Below, one piece after another: positions 1-11,349 of a stretch of 64,000 bases of DNA (position 1 is its first letter; every line of letters begins with the position of its first letter). The notes under the pieces were generated by a model. The model saw nothing but the letters and a program-made list of their open reading frames with translations, made no database searches and was not told the origin of the DNA. Location: positions 35,898,375 through 35,962,374 of the forward strand of contig JAFMSR010000019.1 of NCBI GenBank assembly GCA_022818135.1, given 5' to 3'. The position numbers and the translations under genes are program-made. This DNA comes from Saxidomus purpurata (Eukaryota > Mollusca > Bivalvia > Venerida > Veneridae).

Positions 1-190
1 GCTTCTAAGATTTGCTTAAAAACCTAGACTTGCTTCACTAGCTGGACTTGCTGCCCTATCTAGACTTGCTGCACTTCTTTGACTTGCTGCATTTCTAAAA
101 CTTGCTTCGTTTTCTTGGACTTGCTGCGCTTTAATACCTGCTCAAATACCTAGACTTGCTTCTCCAGCTAGACTTGCTGCCCCGTATATC
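1..190. repeat. Minisatellite with GACTTGCTGC core
   Basis: About six imperfect units of roughly 25 to 35 bases share the core CTAGACTTGCTGC or CTTGGACTTGCTGC. The array runs off the left edge of the window, so its true length is unknown. Confidence 0.7.
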
Positions 191-2587
191 CACCCCTTTG
201 TCGCAGAGTACGCAGATGACATTTATAGATTTTGAGGTTGGGTGGCTAATGTTATTGTTATAGTGTGTAAGTGTCTTTGTATATAAAGTGAGCCATTGTA
301 CCGAGTCAAATGGCAACAAGGGAGCATAGTGTTTTTACAATTGAAAGTTTTAAATAGTATAGTTTCAAATAAAGTTTTAATTTTATGAAACATTATTTCA
401 ATACATTGCAATCGGTCTTTCAAACGTCGCATGACTTGTTTATGTTGGTGAATATACACTGCATGTACCTGTTATTATAATTGTTACAAAAAATATACGA
501 CGCTAGCCGCTTGTTTCGATAACGTAATGGTAAAATTTTAAGTATATTACTGTTTGACTTACTATGTTCATGCTTTTGCTCTTGGTCAAGTGCCTAGAGT
601 AGCTCACTTGAAACCACTGCAACGTATCACTGTTTTAGGGTCATGGGTTCGAGTTCATTGTCCTCCCCTGACTGAAAAACATGTGAACATGCAGTTAAGC
701 CCAGACAAACAGACTATCTTCAAGCATTCTTATTGATGTGTTGTAAGTCACACGACTCTGTTTATCAGTGGATATACACTGCGAGTAGTAGATATACATG
801 TAAACTAAGCACTCGCCATCAGCGGCATGTTTCCTGAGTAAGTGCAAAATTTTGCTGCTGTTTGCCAAAGAAAATTAAGTTTACTTGTATTGATTTGTTA
901 CCGTGAATAAATATATCAAGTGCATTTTTTGTAATGTTTGTTACAAAACTGTATATAAGTCCTTAATCAAATAATTGCTATTGCAATTTTACCAGTCAGG
1001 CTCTGAATAAATTCCAATAAGTTTAAGTTTCAATTCCAAAACCGAAAGACGAAATGAAATATGGAATGATCTGCTTAGAGGAATTGATATTAAAAAAAGA
1101 AACTAAAAACCATTATAATTATGCAAGACAAATTATGTTTGACATATACTCCTGTATATAAACCATTTTCACAATGTGGACACTAACTTAATCTCTAATT
1201 ACATTACAATATCTTTAGCGAGTTGTGTTGGTAAAATTGTGTAACGTATATTATACAGGCATTTATATAATTATCTTAGCCACAGTCATTAGACACGTAA
1301 CCAGCTTTTCGTAAAAAGAACTCCATCGTTATTTATCTTTTACAATATTGCACCAGCACCGCCTTCTTAAACCGGAGTAAGTGGACATGCTCAAGTTTCG
1401 TCAGAGGTTACCATGGTAAGGCCTACACTTGTACTAACGTAGCAAAGTTACAAATCAGATATTACATTTTATACATTTAACGCGTGTTTTATCCCAATGC
1501 ATATAAACCTTATATTAACCCGAACGTGGGAAGCTCGTCGCTTGTGCAGCGAGATAATGAACACCTAAGAACTAGCGTCGTTCTCCCATTTTATACACAA
1601 TTTTTCACACACTCATACGGATTGGCTGCCGTATTTAAATATTTAGGTAACTAGCATAATAACCTTCCAAATAATTTTTATGCCATAACATATGGGTAAC
1701 TGGCAATCAAGCGCAAAATCATTTAAGAGATTTATGCATGGCTATTAGTATTGCGCGTTACATTCAAATGCGTCGTAGCAGCAGACGGCATTTACCAGAC
1801 TTCAAATATTAGAAAAATTAGAAAAATCACCCGGCAAACTTCAAAATGTAAATGTTTCTGTGCAGGTCATTTACGTTCATGAAGTTCAAAAGATACAAAG
1901 TAGGTTACAGGCCAATCAAAATATTTGCATGTATCACCATATTGTTCAAGTCTTTCATTTAATTCTAACATTTGAATAGTTTTTTGTTTTCTTTTGTGTT
2001 CAAGGCTCTCGATTATGCTTGGTATAAATACCTTATCTTATTGTTAAAACAAAATGGTGTAAATGGAGGGTTACTTAATTATATTGAATCGTATTTCAAT
2101 TAAATACTTCCAAAAGGTTTATGAAGTAAAATAGTCAGAAATTGTTAAAGCTGTGGTATCACAAGGCTCGGTAATAGCAACAATAACTTTCATGTTTGTG
2201 TTTATAATGTAATTAAAAAAATAATTTATTGCGCGTTTGCGTGCGGGCGACATTTTTCTTGCTTCTACGACAACAAGTATTGTGGATTTTGAAGAAATGA
2301 TTCATTATGATTCACTATTAATAAACCAGTGGTCACAACAGTGAATTGTGGCTTCAAATCCTAATGAAACCGAGATATTATTGTCGTTACAAAAACAAAC
2401 ACCAAAATCAAGATAAACCGGCCAAATGTGTGGATACTATTAAAACATTGTTCTTGCTCTTAGGTATGGTGGCATAGCCATATCGACCAAATTTCAAACA
2501 GTTTACTGCACATCCATTAATTGGCATGCAATGTAACGGTTAGAAAAATGTTTCAATCAGTTTTACCATCGACCATGAAAACATGTG
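191..2587. other. Intergenic, no gene seen
   Basis: AT-rich sequence. The only open frames are short (62 to 78 codons), lack recognisable motifs and overlap each other on different strands. I see no RNA gene or clear element here. Confidence 0.5.
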
Positions 2588-3601
2588 TCAGTGCTTTAAA
2601 TTTGAGAGGTATTGATTGAGTCTTTCTTGGTCAAATTGCAGTATTTTATTCAGTCGTTCCTTTTTCCTTAGGTCAACTCGATATCTGGTACCATGAAAAT
2701 GAACACGATGTTTGACAAACCAAGACTTCAATTTTGTTGATCGCGCAGGCTTGTATACATTTGTTATCCAGTCGTCTGCCCACCAGTTATCAAAATAGGG
2801 AGGATAATAAAAATCAAAAATTTCTACATGCGTGCGATGCACCATATCATTTGTTAAAAGTTTTGTATTTCCTTCTTTGAATGTTGGCCCAACAACACCA
2901 ACATTCGGCGGTGTATAGGTTCTCAAAGCATTTACGCCAGCTGACGTCCAATTCTTTGTTTCAAAAGATGTATCATCGGTAACTCGTACTAAATAGTCCA
3001 TTCCGTCTCGATATGCTGCTCTTGAAATGTCATTGCATGCTCTAGTTAATGTTCCACCGTTTGTTACGACAACCTTAACTCGATCGTACATCATTTCTAA
3101 TTTGTGTTTAACAGTTTCGAGAAAATCTCCCGTGTCAATTCCAACGTAAATCTTGTATGTGTATTCCTTTTGCATTGATTTATAAATTGACGGTATGCAA
3201 ATCGTCGTTAAACTTATATTTTGTAAAAGCGGGTTCTTAATATACCGAGTTGTTGCTGGAATTAAAATACCAATTAGAGTACGCGAGCGTCCAAGTTTTC
3301 TAGCCATTTCATTATCAGAAATTGATAAAGTGGCGTTATAAGTAAAAGCATTTCTGTTGCTGTCGAACATACGTTTCAAGTGGTAGTGTTTCTTTGATCT
3401 ATTGTTATAATTCGTTGACATACTTAAATTTATTCTGGCTTCTCTCATTTTGTCTTCACAGGCTACTTTGTTACCAAACTTACAAGGCTTAATAAGCTGC
3501 CCCTCATTAAGGTAGCGATGAACGTTTAAGATATAAAAAGTAGCATAAAAAAATAAAACCGAAAGTCCAATTATTTCCAATATTTGAATTAAACGTTTCA
3601 T
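2588..3601 (-). CDS. Type II membrane protein with glycosyltransferase-like domain
   Basis: An uninterrupted 337-codon frame on the minus strand. Residues 1-7 are basic (MKRL..) and residues 8-26 form one hydrophobic segment, the signal-anchor layout of Golgi glycosyltransferases. The lumenal part has a GT-A-like pattern: IYVGIDTGD (151-159), VRVTDDTSF (205-213, an acidic metal-binding-like pair), then VVGPTFKEGNT (236-246), VHRTHVEIFDFYYPP (254-268) and WWADDWIT (273-280). The last group resembles conserved blocks I associate with uncharacterised eukaryotic GT-A-like proteins and the C-terminus of GREB1-like proteins; that match is from memory. No introns are visible, so it may be a single-exon gene or a retrocopy, but the frame is clean, which argues that it is functional. 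Donor and acceptor sugars cannot be told. Confidence 0.75.
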   Translation of the reverse strand: MKRLIQILEIIGLSVLFFYATFYILNVHRYLNEGQLIKPCKFGNKVACEDKMREARINLSMSTNYNNRSKKHYHLKRMFDSNRNAFTYNATLSISDNEMARKLGRSRTLIGILIPATTRYIKNPLLQNISLTTICIPSIYKSMQKEYTYKIYVGIDTGDFLETVKHKLEMMYDRVKVVVTNGGTLTRACNDISRAAYRDGMDYLVRVTDDTSFETKNWTSAGVNALRTYTPPNVGVVGPTFKEGNTKLLTNDMVHRTHVEIFDFYYPPYFDNWWADDWITNVYKPARSTKLKSWFVKHRVHFHGTRYRVDLRKKERLNKILQFDQERLNQYLSNLKH

Positions 3602-3981
3602 TTTTCCTTCAAATGAGAGAATGGTTTGTAACAGTGATCTAGTTGTGTTAAATAGAGGATAAGAAAATATAAGTTATAGAGATCATTAAAACAAGAAGCT
3701 ATTAAAAATTAAAAAATTAAATTTCCTTTTTCCAAACATTTTCTTATAGATAAAAATTACGACTGTGCGATATTTACTTTAATTGAATTACTTGTGTAGT
3801 ACTGTTACATATAATCCATGTGCTATCTTTGCGAACTTACTGACTGCATAATATTGTTACTTCATTATATAGTTCATTGATGAAACGCCCGTGAAGGTAC
3901 AACTGCTCTTTACAAATATAGTGCGACTGAACGTTTAGGATCTAGTTGTTTACAACCTAAATATGTTTGACCTGATATGAT

Positions 3982-4003
3982 GGGTTAGGGCTAGGGTTAG
4001 GGT
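3982..4003 (+). repeat. Interstitial telomere-like TTAGGG units
   Basis: GGGTTAGGGCTAGGGTTAGGG is a short run of TTAGGG-like hexamers inside the sequence. The same kind of run, followed by similar flanking sequence, recurs at 5004-5050. Confidence 0.6.
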
Positions 4004-4115
4004 AGATGACGCATTTGGGCATTTCGGAGTCCACATGCACTTAAGTGTCTAGTGCGCATGCGCAATATACTAGACAATAAGTTCTCTACGCATTTGAAAG
4101 TATGTAATGTATTTT

Positions 4116-4262
4116 AGAGTTTTATCGTTGGTACCGATTCAAGAGACACTCCTTGGTTTTTAAACATGCCCGGTTTACAACACCGACACATGGGACCTCG
4201 GTATTTAGGTCTCATCCGACGAACCATTAGTTATGTTAGTGGATGAGCGGGGGATCGAACCG
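4116..4262 (-). mobile_element. SINE fragment, minus strand
   Basis: Read on the minus strand this has a GGTTCGATCCCC box-B-like tRNA element, then a block around 4195-4235 that matches the central domain of the SINE at 13596-13881 (GGATGAGACTTAAACCGAGG in that copy), then the same GGTACC-containing 3' region. The tRNA head is truncated. Surrounding sequence (4265-4310 and 4465-4510) contains a short direct duplication. Confidence 0.6.
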
Positions 4263-5003
4263 GAGATAATACAGCATGAAAACATAGACAATGCCGTAAA
4301 ATAGTAACGACTTTGGTCTTAATTTGGCTTATGATCAATAGTGTTCCAGCTCCTTTGACCTTATCTATTGTCCTATAATTATGGTTGTGGTGTTAAAATG
4401 TACCTATGGTATAAACCTACATGTACATGTTTAGTATGTAAGTATAAACACACAAGGGGGGAAACAGAATGAAAACATAGACAAAGCGGTAAAAGTAACG
4501 ATTTTGTTATATGTACGTGTATATTATAGTATGGACTAAATATTGATACCTATTTTATTGACATATCTCAATTTCTGACAGAATTATTGCCCTTTGACGT
4601 TACACTGAGCTCTATTTTGACATAAAATGTATAAACTTAGTTTGTTTTTCGGCTCGCACGGACGGACAGACAATTTGATTATCAATATCTAAGTATGTAC
4701 TTGTACTGTAGACTATTTCCTATTGATTAATACCAGCTAAATATATGATATAATTCATAAATGACTTTTACAATAGAAAAACGTATGAATTTTGCCCGAT
4801 TCTATAATAGAAATATCCTCCGTTGTTTTGTAATTGCCGACAATATAGCCGGTCGGCCCGTCCGTTGGCTAATGAACAACACGAAAACGTTGTCGTTAAG
4901 ACGAATGTCTAAAGCACATATCAAAACAATTTTAAAGTGAATACCTCTTTCCAATCGTTTTCTTCAGCCTGCTGAATATTTACGTTTTTCTAAGGTTATT
5001 AGA
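4263..5003. other. Intergenic with a short direct duplication
   Basis: The blocks at about 4268-4310 and 4465-4510 are diverged direct copies (CAGNATGAAAACATAGACAA core). Otherwise AT-rich sequence with no frame worth reporting. Confidence 0.4.
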
Positions 5004-5050
5004 ATTAGGGTCAGGGCTAGTGTTTGGGGTCAGGGTCAGGGTTAGGGTAG
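5004..5050 (+). repeat. Telomere-like GGGTCA/GGGTTA run
   Basis: Degenerate TTAGGG and TCAGGG hexamers end in CAGGGTTAGGGTAG. Downstream bases (about 5051-5142) match those after the 3982-4003 run, including AATAAGTTCTCTACGCATTT, so the two are copies of one dispersed repeat and not independent telomere scars. Confidence 0.6.
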
Positions 5051-5142
5051 GTGTTTTAAGGAGAAGTTGCCCATTTTAACCTTGCCCATTTTAGTGTGCA
5101 TGCACAAGACATTAGGCAATAAGTTCTCTACGCATTTGAAAA

Positions 5143-6229
5143 AGAAATGCTTTGATTTATATAGTGTATCATAAATATTGAAACGTATGAATGGTCTTGT
5201 AATTTGCATATTGATAACCGAGTGAAATATGTTCATATACAATAAATAACAGAAATATTATATGAAACTACCTTTATTGCCACAAGAAAAACAAGGAGTA
5301 AATGTATCAAAATTGGATAATGTTTGATTTGGTGTGGTTTTGAATGCGTATTCAGCAGTATTTAGTTTGCACGGCGATCAGTATACGTACACATACCGTC
5401 GCCAGACCGGCGTATGTTGACCTAGTAGTAAGTTTGTATGAACAATTTATGATGTAGGAAGGTTTGAATACGGAAGTGTACGAGGTCGTATATGCTGCAC
5501 GTTCGCATATGTTTTATATACGGTATTCAGTATACTTAAGAATACGGGAATCTTGATATCCGAATGTCCGTATTTTACTTAAAAATGGAAGTCCGTATAT
5601 TTGAAAATAAGAAAATAGAAAACTTTCAAAATAAATCCATTTACCTTGATCAAGCTAAAGAAGGAACTTTATAACATCTCGAATGTCAAAGTCATAAAAC
5701 TGTGTTTGGGCAATTTTCTAATAGTCAGCCTTTTCTTAAATACTAAATCTTCCCGCCTGTCATGGGGAAATCATAACATCCGTGCAGACATGAAATGCAC
5801 GAATAAAATTTATGTCGGTCAAAATAAGATATATTAATTTAGGTCCGTTATAATGGTCTCAGAAAATTGTTATACAACGACCACAGATGCGAAAATATAA
5901 CTTTCTTATTACTGATCCGAATTTAATGAAAATTACATGAAAGTAAACGAAACTCAATACTTGAAACAATGCTCTTACTTTTATAGGAAAAGTCTAGCAA
6001 CTTACACAATAATTCAACCTTTACAAAAACAATGATAAATTTGCTGTCACTGTCTTTATTATAGAAATCGAGGCCCGTCTGTCAACTTTGTTACCTTTGG
6101 ATAAGAACATTTATTATTTTCTTTTAAAACACAAAGTGATAGGACAACATTTATACTGATAACCTGTCTCTGTACAACGTATCGTACAGCCACCTTTAAA
6201 TCCTTCTTAAAACATCTGCGCCGACATGC
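5143..6229. other. Intergenic, no gene seen
   Basis: AT-rich sequence with only short frames. Nothing is recognised. Confidence 0.4.
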
Positions 6230-6567
6230 TCTCTATCCGGAATGGCTCTAATTCATATTCTATAAGGTTGCAATGTCAACGCCCATCTCATTATCTTTGA
6301 ATTACTTAGTCTGGCCGTGTTCAATAGGTGAAGGCCTGGTTATCTGTTTCCAGTAAAGATTCCTTACATAACAGATATCTATGAAACTTTGACACCGCCC
6401 CAACTATTGCCAAGCACTCCTTTTCTATGACTGAATAGTTTTTTCTCTCTTGGTAGCCACTTTCGACTAGCATACGCTACAGGTAATTTCTCTCCCTCCT
6501 GCTCTTGCAATAAAACTGAGCCTATACCTACGTCAGAAGCATCTACTCTAAGTATAAAAGTCTTCTC
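6230..6567 (-). pseudogene. Gypsy RNase H remnant
   Basis: The minus-strand translation just downstream of the RT frame reads VDASDVGIGSVLLQEQEG then PVAYASRKW, the start of the Gypsy RNase H domain with its first catalytic aspartate. Stops follow, so the domain is broken. Confidence 0.65.
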
Positions 6568-7797
6568 TTAATCTGGCCTTTTCAAAAAAGATAGTCCACT
6601 CAAACTAGCTTTCAAAGACTGAAAGCCTTTTCTTGACGTTTGCCCCAATCTACAAGATTTGGCTGACCTATTTTCGTCAAACCTGTAAGTGGTACTGCAA
6701 TTAGCGGCAAAATTCAGGATAAATTTTCGGTAGAAACCGACTACCCTTAAAAAGGAGAGGACTGCCTTCTTAGTCTTTGGTCGATCAGCATTTTGTATGA
6801 CCTGGACTTTACTAGGGACCGGTTCAAGAGTTTGGACCTCTCCTATCATATGCCTTAAACACTCTAGTTTTTGAAATCCAATAAAACACTTAGTCGGTAT
6901 AGCTGTAAGCTTGGCCTCTCTTAATCGGCTTAACAACTCTGTAGGGGCAACAACATGCTCTGACCATGTTATGGTATATACCAGAATATAATCTATGAAA
7001 CTATCTGAATGTCCTAGATCTTTCAAAACCTTACTCATTAATCTGCAAACTGTAGCAGGGGCATTAACTAATCCGAATGGCAGTTTCCGGATTTGAAACA
7101 AACCTTGCGAGGTTTAAAATGCGGTCATTGGCTTTGCCTTTTAAGACAAAGGAACCTGCAAGTAACCTTTACAAAGATCCAACTTAGAGAAATATCTGTA
7201 TTTAGACAGTTTTGCAAACATCTCTTCTATATTTGACATAGGTTCTGCATCAAATACCGTAACTTTGTTTAATTGACGGAAATCAATACAAAATCGGATA
7301 CTGCCATCCTTTTTCCTAATAAGGACAATAGGAGAAGAAAATGGAGCATTTGAGGGTTCTATGACTTCCAAATCTAACATCTTATCTACTTCCCCTTTCA
7401 CTACTGGCTGCGAATGAAAAGGAATAGGATAACTCCTAATCCTCAAAGGATCTGAAGTTGACAACTGAATGGCATTTTCAACTAGATCAGTATTTCATGG
7501 AATGTCTGTCAATATATCTGAGAATTTCTCCAACAAATTTTCTAACTCCTGCTTACTTTCTACTGATAAATCAGGATTTATCTGTACGTCTGTATACGTT
7601 TCACCTTCCTTTTTCACAGGACACAACTCTATATCTCTCTCATCTCTAGTTAACTCATCAAAACTCTCCTCACTCGGGTCAGATCTGTCATACATACTCA
7701 AGTCTTCCTCTACAGTCGCTGAACTCACCTTATTTAACACACCTCTATCCGGTATATTGCTCTCACTACTATCTCGTTCACAATACTGTTTCAGCAT
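6568..7797 (-). pseudogene. Gypsy reverse transcriptase remnant
   Basis: Three adjacent minus-strand frames form one RT. Residues from 7797-7495 (LENLLEKFSDILTDIP) are the segment just before RT; an in-frame stop follows. The frame 7464-7141 carries the N-terminal palm (SPIVLIRKKDGSIRFCIDFR, then FSKLDLCKGYLQVPL). The frame 7101-6568 starts with PFGLVNAPA and has FIDYILVY where the family has a F/Y-x-D-D catalytic box, so the second catalytic aspartate is lost. The end matches the RT thumb (FLRVVGFYRKFI). Confidence 0.85.
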
Positions 7798-7905
7798 ATT
7801 TGCATAAAACTTTTTTCACTTTCCATCTATTTCAGTCTTATAATTCCAGGAAATACTGATCTAGTTGAAAATGCCATTCAGTTGTCAACTTCAGATCCTT
7901 TGAGG
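7441..7905. repeat. 55-bp inverted duplication around the RT start
   Basis: The bases at 7441-7495 recur as their reverse complement at about 7851-7905, apparently without mismatch, with about 355 bp between. The right arm is a copied piece of RT coding sequence in opposite orientation, so it arose after insertion. Confidence 0.85.
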
Positions 7906-8368
7906 ATCTGAAACATTTCTTAGATAAAATAAATAAGATGTAGGCATTTTAATTGTCAGTCAACACTGTGATATTTTCATGTGATGTAATTACTGTCTTA
8001 CAGAAATGGAAAGCTATAGTTGCATTAAATTAAATTATTATTTTGTGATATGATTCAAGTGGGAAAAATGTGATAATGTTAAAGCAATTTGTGATATTCA
8101 AATTATAATATAATTATGCATTCCTAATTGTTTGATATTCTGTGATACTGATTACTGTACATTTGTTAAGTGCCTTTCTCTGCCATGCCACCAACACAAA
8201 GGGACCTCAATGGAAATAAGAGTTTACTCTATTTTGTGTTATCCCTGATGTTGGTAAGCATGTCATGGTTATTATGTTCATGTTGTGATATTGTTTTATT
8301 GCATTCATGTTTGTTTAAGCCATGTATGTACTCCATACCAAAATAAATCTTATCTTATCTTATTTTAT
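7906..8368 (+). mobile_element. LINE 3' end inserted in the Gypsy element
   Basis: Non-coding sequence ending in AAAATAAATCTTATCTTATC repeats at about 8340-8365, a short-repeat tail typical of non-LTR elements that lack poly(A). It separates the integrase and RT parts of the Gypsy copy. No coding part is present, so it is a 5'-truncated insertion. Confidence 0.55.
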
Positions 8369-8395
8369 AATCTAACCTGTTTACAATCTCTGCAA

Positions 8396-9247
8396 CTACA
8401 TATGGACCTTTCCACTGCAGTAACAATTTAGTACGCTTGGTAGGTAACAACACAAGTACCTTACTTCCCTTTTTAATCTTCTATCCCTAGCCGTTCTATT
8501 GTAATACTTCCTATATCTAACACTACTCTTAGCCAACTGCTGTTGTGCTAACTTACAAGTATCTTCTAACTTCTCTTGCAAATCCATGACATACTGGTAA
8601 GTCGTTTTCACCTCATCATTTCCGTCTTACCTGCCCATAACTCTTTCAACACAGTTATCGGTCCTCGAATTGTTCGACCATAAAGCAACTCAAAAGGGGG
8701 AAACTGTAAACTTTCCTGTGGTACTTCCCGATAAGCAAACAACATTGCATTCAAATACTTATCCTAATCTCTTGGTCTCTCGCTACACATACGTTTCAAC
8801 ATCTGCTTCAGACTACCATTGAATTTCTCCATTACACATCGGTTGATACGGGGTTGTAGTCAGCCGTCTTAGTGACAATAACCTTCTTACTTCTACCATA
8901 AGGTTCGATGTAAACTTTGATCCACAATCGGTGAGCATTTCTTCCGGAATACCCAATCTACTAAACGTGTCTACTAAAGTCTCTGCTACTCTTTCGGTTT
9001 CAATACCAGGCAATGCTATTGCCTCCGGGTATCTAGTAGCATAATCAACTATTGACGAAATATATCTATTTTTTAGTTCAGTCATTGGTTCAATTAGTCC
9101 AATAATATCAACAACCACTCTCTTAAATGGAGTAACAATTATTTGCATCTCCCCTAAAGGAACCTTACTTACTCTGCCCTTAGCTATTAGTAGAGGGTAT
9201 TTATGAAAAATAGGGGAATTAAATCCTACAGAAATGATTTTTAGCAT
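8396..9247 (-). pseudogene. Gypsy integrase remnant
   Basis: The frame 9247-8813 carries the integrase core: VVVDIIG with the first aspartate, then DYATRYPEAIALPG, then MLTDCGSKFTS with the second aspartate, then TTTPYQPMCNG. The third acidic position sits in a small deletion (CNGEIQW in place of the usual CNG-x-x-E-R-F). Downstream minus-strand frames (about 8810-8620 and 8611-8396) continue with AMLFAYREVPQES, FELLYGRT and YVMDLQEKLEDTCKLAQQQL, the region after the catalytic core. Stops and frame shifts break it. Confidence 0.85.
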
Positions 9248-10135
9248 GTGTGATATATAGCTTAATACGAGCTTACATACCAGAATCTACTAAAATCTGC
9301 TGGTGCGAAATCCCTTTTTTTGGGGTAAAAAGTTGAAAAAATTAAATAAAACTAAGAATTTCAGGAATCCACTCATAACTTTTTTCCATATCATCTGTGA
9401 AGGTAAAAACTTTGCACAATGCTAGTTCAGTGTGTAACCTGTTATTAAGACACACACTCGTGTCAGTAAAAATCAAATATGGCTGCCAAAATCCAAGATG
9501 GCCGCCAAAAAAAAAAATTTTTTTGTAATATTAACCAGATGTCGCATTAAGTTATGTATATTTTTAGTTTTATTTATTACATTTTTACACAAAGATGCAA
9601 TAAATTAATTCCTTGTTTAAAAAGATGACTTATTAAATGTTTAAAAGGACATTTAGTCATCAAACTGCAATCTTGTGCTACAGTGAGTGTTATATACATC
9701 TATTTATATATATATATATATCTAGTTCAGCAGATTTGATCAAAAAAAGTATGGTTGAAGGCAATGGTTTAAAATGTGTAGTCATTTCTGGGAATTAAAG
9801 AACTATATTCCACATAGTGAACAACAGAGATATTTATCATGTTTTCGTAGTTAGATAACAGGTCAATAATAAACAGTATGCTAAGTATGCAAATCTTTGA
9901 AAATCTCACCTTTGCAAGCAGTCACTGGCCTTCCACAAAAGAACTGTTAAATGCTAAATAATATATAACGTCTACTTCTACCAGATACTGGCCACATTCA
10001 ACAGACTGAATATTATTGCCAGGGGGTAGCGCAAAGATAAGACAAGAATAAAAGTGAGAGTATGTATATTGAAGGATTAAAATAAAAGCATTCTTAAGAG
10101 TTTAGATAAAGAGGGTGGCTTGTTGAGCCTTGAAG
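9248..10135. other. Intergenic, (TA)n at about 9700-9722
   Basis: Contains a short TA microsatellite and two ATGGC(T/C)GCC-like motifs near 9480-9510. No gene is recognised. Confidence 0.4.
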
Positions 10136-10309
10136 GGGGTAAGAGTGAGGTTGGGTGCGCACCATAAACCGGTTTAAGCTCCCCAGTGGTGTTTTTGCCA
10201 CTGACCGTTCCAAGGCGGTGCCCCACTGTGTTCCTTTAATTGTTCGTTTTGTCCTCGTGTGTTTGCTTTGTATGCTAGTGTGTGTTGGTAGTGTATGTGT
10301 GTGTGTGTA

Positions 10310-10312
10310 CAT

Positions 10313-10346
<34 letters not shown>
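10310..10346 (+). repeat. (GT)n microsatellite in LINE 3' UTR
   Basis: An interrupted GT run, present as AC in the opposite-strand copy at 22821-22887, where it is longer. Length variation of this tract separates copies of the family. Confidence 0.8.
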
Positions 10347-10347
<1 letters not shown>

Positions 10348-10368
10348 GGTGGTGTGCACTTCTGGGTG

Positions 10369-10699
10369 CTATGGGGCTCGTTTTGGGGAGGCTGCGTTTT
10401 TGGTATGTGGCATTCCCTGTTTGATATTATTTTTGTTTTTTTGAAGGCATGAACTGAGCCTACTGATATGATATCCAGGCGGAAGACTGTTCCAGTCCTT
10501 GATTGTTTGAGGGAGAAATGACTGTTGACGGTGGCTTGTAGAACATTGTGGTATCTTGAAGGAGTGTGTTGATGTATGTCGGGAGAGACAAGACTGTGGT
10601 AAATGACGATTGGTCATGTTGATGGCAGCAAGGTCGTTTGAGATATTGTATAGGAGGGTAAGGCAAGAGATCTTTATTCAGTCCGGTAGTGAGGTCCAT
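10369..10699 (-). pseudogene. LINE ORF2 C-terminus remnant
   Basis: Two overlapping minus-strand frames contain the block that ends many LINE ORF2 proteins: PQTIKDWNSLPP followed by SRLSSCLQK. It runs into the repeat tail coding NIKQGMPHTKNAASPKRAP. Confidence 0.65.
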
Positions 10700-11349
10700 T
10701 GGAGGTCTTCGAGCAGTTAGGTGATGCTTGATCTATTCTATGGTTCAGCTTGTGAAGGAGAAGACTGTGGGAGACTTTGTCAAACACCTTGGAGAAATCC
10801 ATGACAAGAACGTCTGTCTGTTTACCCTTTTCCAGATTTGAAGATATGTCGTCCGTGAATTCTATGAGCTGTATCTCGAAGGATCGACCTTTGCAGAAGC
10901 CATGTTGTAGTGGGTTCAAGTTGTTGATTTCCGCATGTTGCATAATGTGACTGGTAATGATATGTTCGAGTAGTTTACAGCAAATACATGTAAGGGAGAT
11001 AGGAAGGTAGTTCCCAGGGTTGTACTTGATCCCTTTCTTGTATTGGTGATACATTGGCTTTCCGCGAGTCATCGGGTATAGTGCTGGTAGTGAGCGAGTA
11101 ATTAAAGATGGTGGTAAGAATATGAGCTAGATGAGTAGATATATCCTTCATTACTTAAAGAGTGATTCCATCAGGACCTGGAGATTTGTATGGGTTCAAG
11201 TTGCTGAGTAGCTTTCCTACCCCGTTGTTTGTGATGGAGATATCGGGAACTACTGGATGTTTGATGAGTAGGACATATTCCCCAGTGATGAATTGATGGT
11301 CGGAGCAAGCAGTATTTTCAGAAAAAACAGACTTGAATTGGTGGTTCAA
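10674..11349 (-). pseudogene. LINE reverse transcriptase remnant
   Basis: The frame 11349-11155 ends LLSNLNPYKSPGPDGI, the segment leading into non-LTR RT. The frame 11072-10674 has NYLPISLTCICCKLLEHI (RT block 1), LQHGFCKGRS (block 2) and DVLVMDFSKVFDKVSHSLLL (block 3, first palm aspartate). The catalytic DD block is absent. Jockey/CR1-like by general appearance. Confidence 0.8.

Larger units (their letters stand above)
6230..9247 (-). mobile_element. Dead, rearranged Ty3/Gypsy-type LTR retrotransposon pol
   Basis: All pol pieces are on the minus strand, but the order in transcription direction is integrase (9247-8396), an inserted LINE tail, then the region upstream of RT (7797-7495), RT (7464-6568) and RNase H (6567-6230). 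Gypsy pol is normally RT, RNase H, integrase, so either two copies are joined or one copy is rearranged. I found no LTRs, gag or primer-binding site. In-frame stops and frame changes make it non-functional. Confidence 0.85.

Noticed and set aside
7469..7807. Plus-strand frames of 112 and 63 codons
   Set aside because: They are shadows of the Gypsy RT on the minus strand.
9480..9510. YY1-like AAGATGGCCGCC site
   Set aside because: It is isolated, with no promoter or gene start nearby.
10155..10424. Valine/cysteine- or histidine/threonine-rich frames here and at 22651-23046
   Set aside because: They are frames across the (GT)n tract of the LINE 3' UTR.
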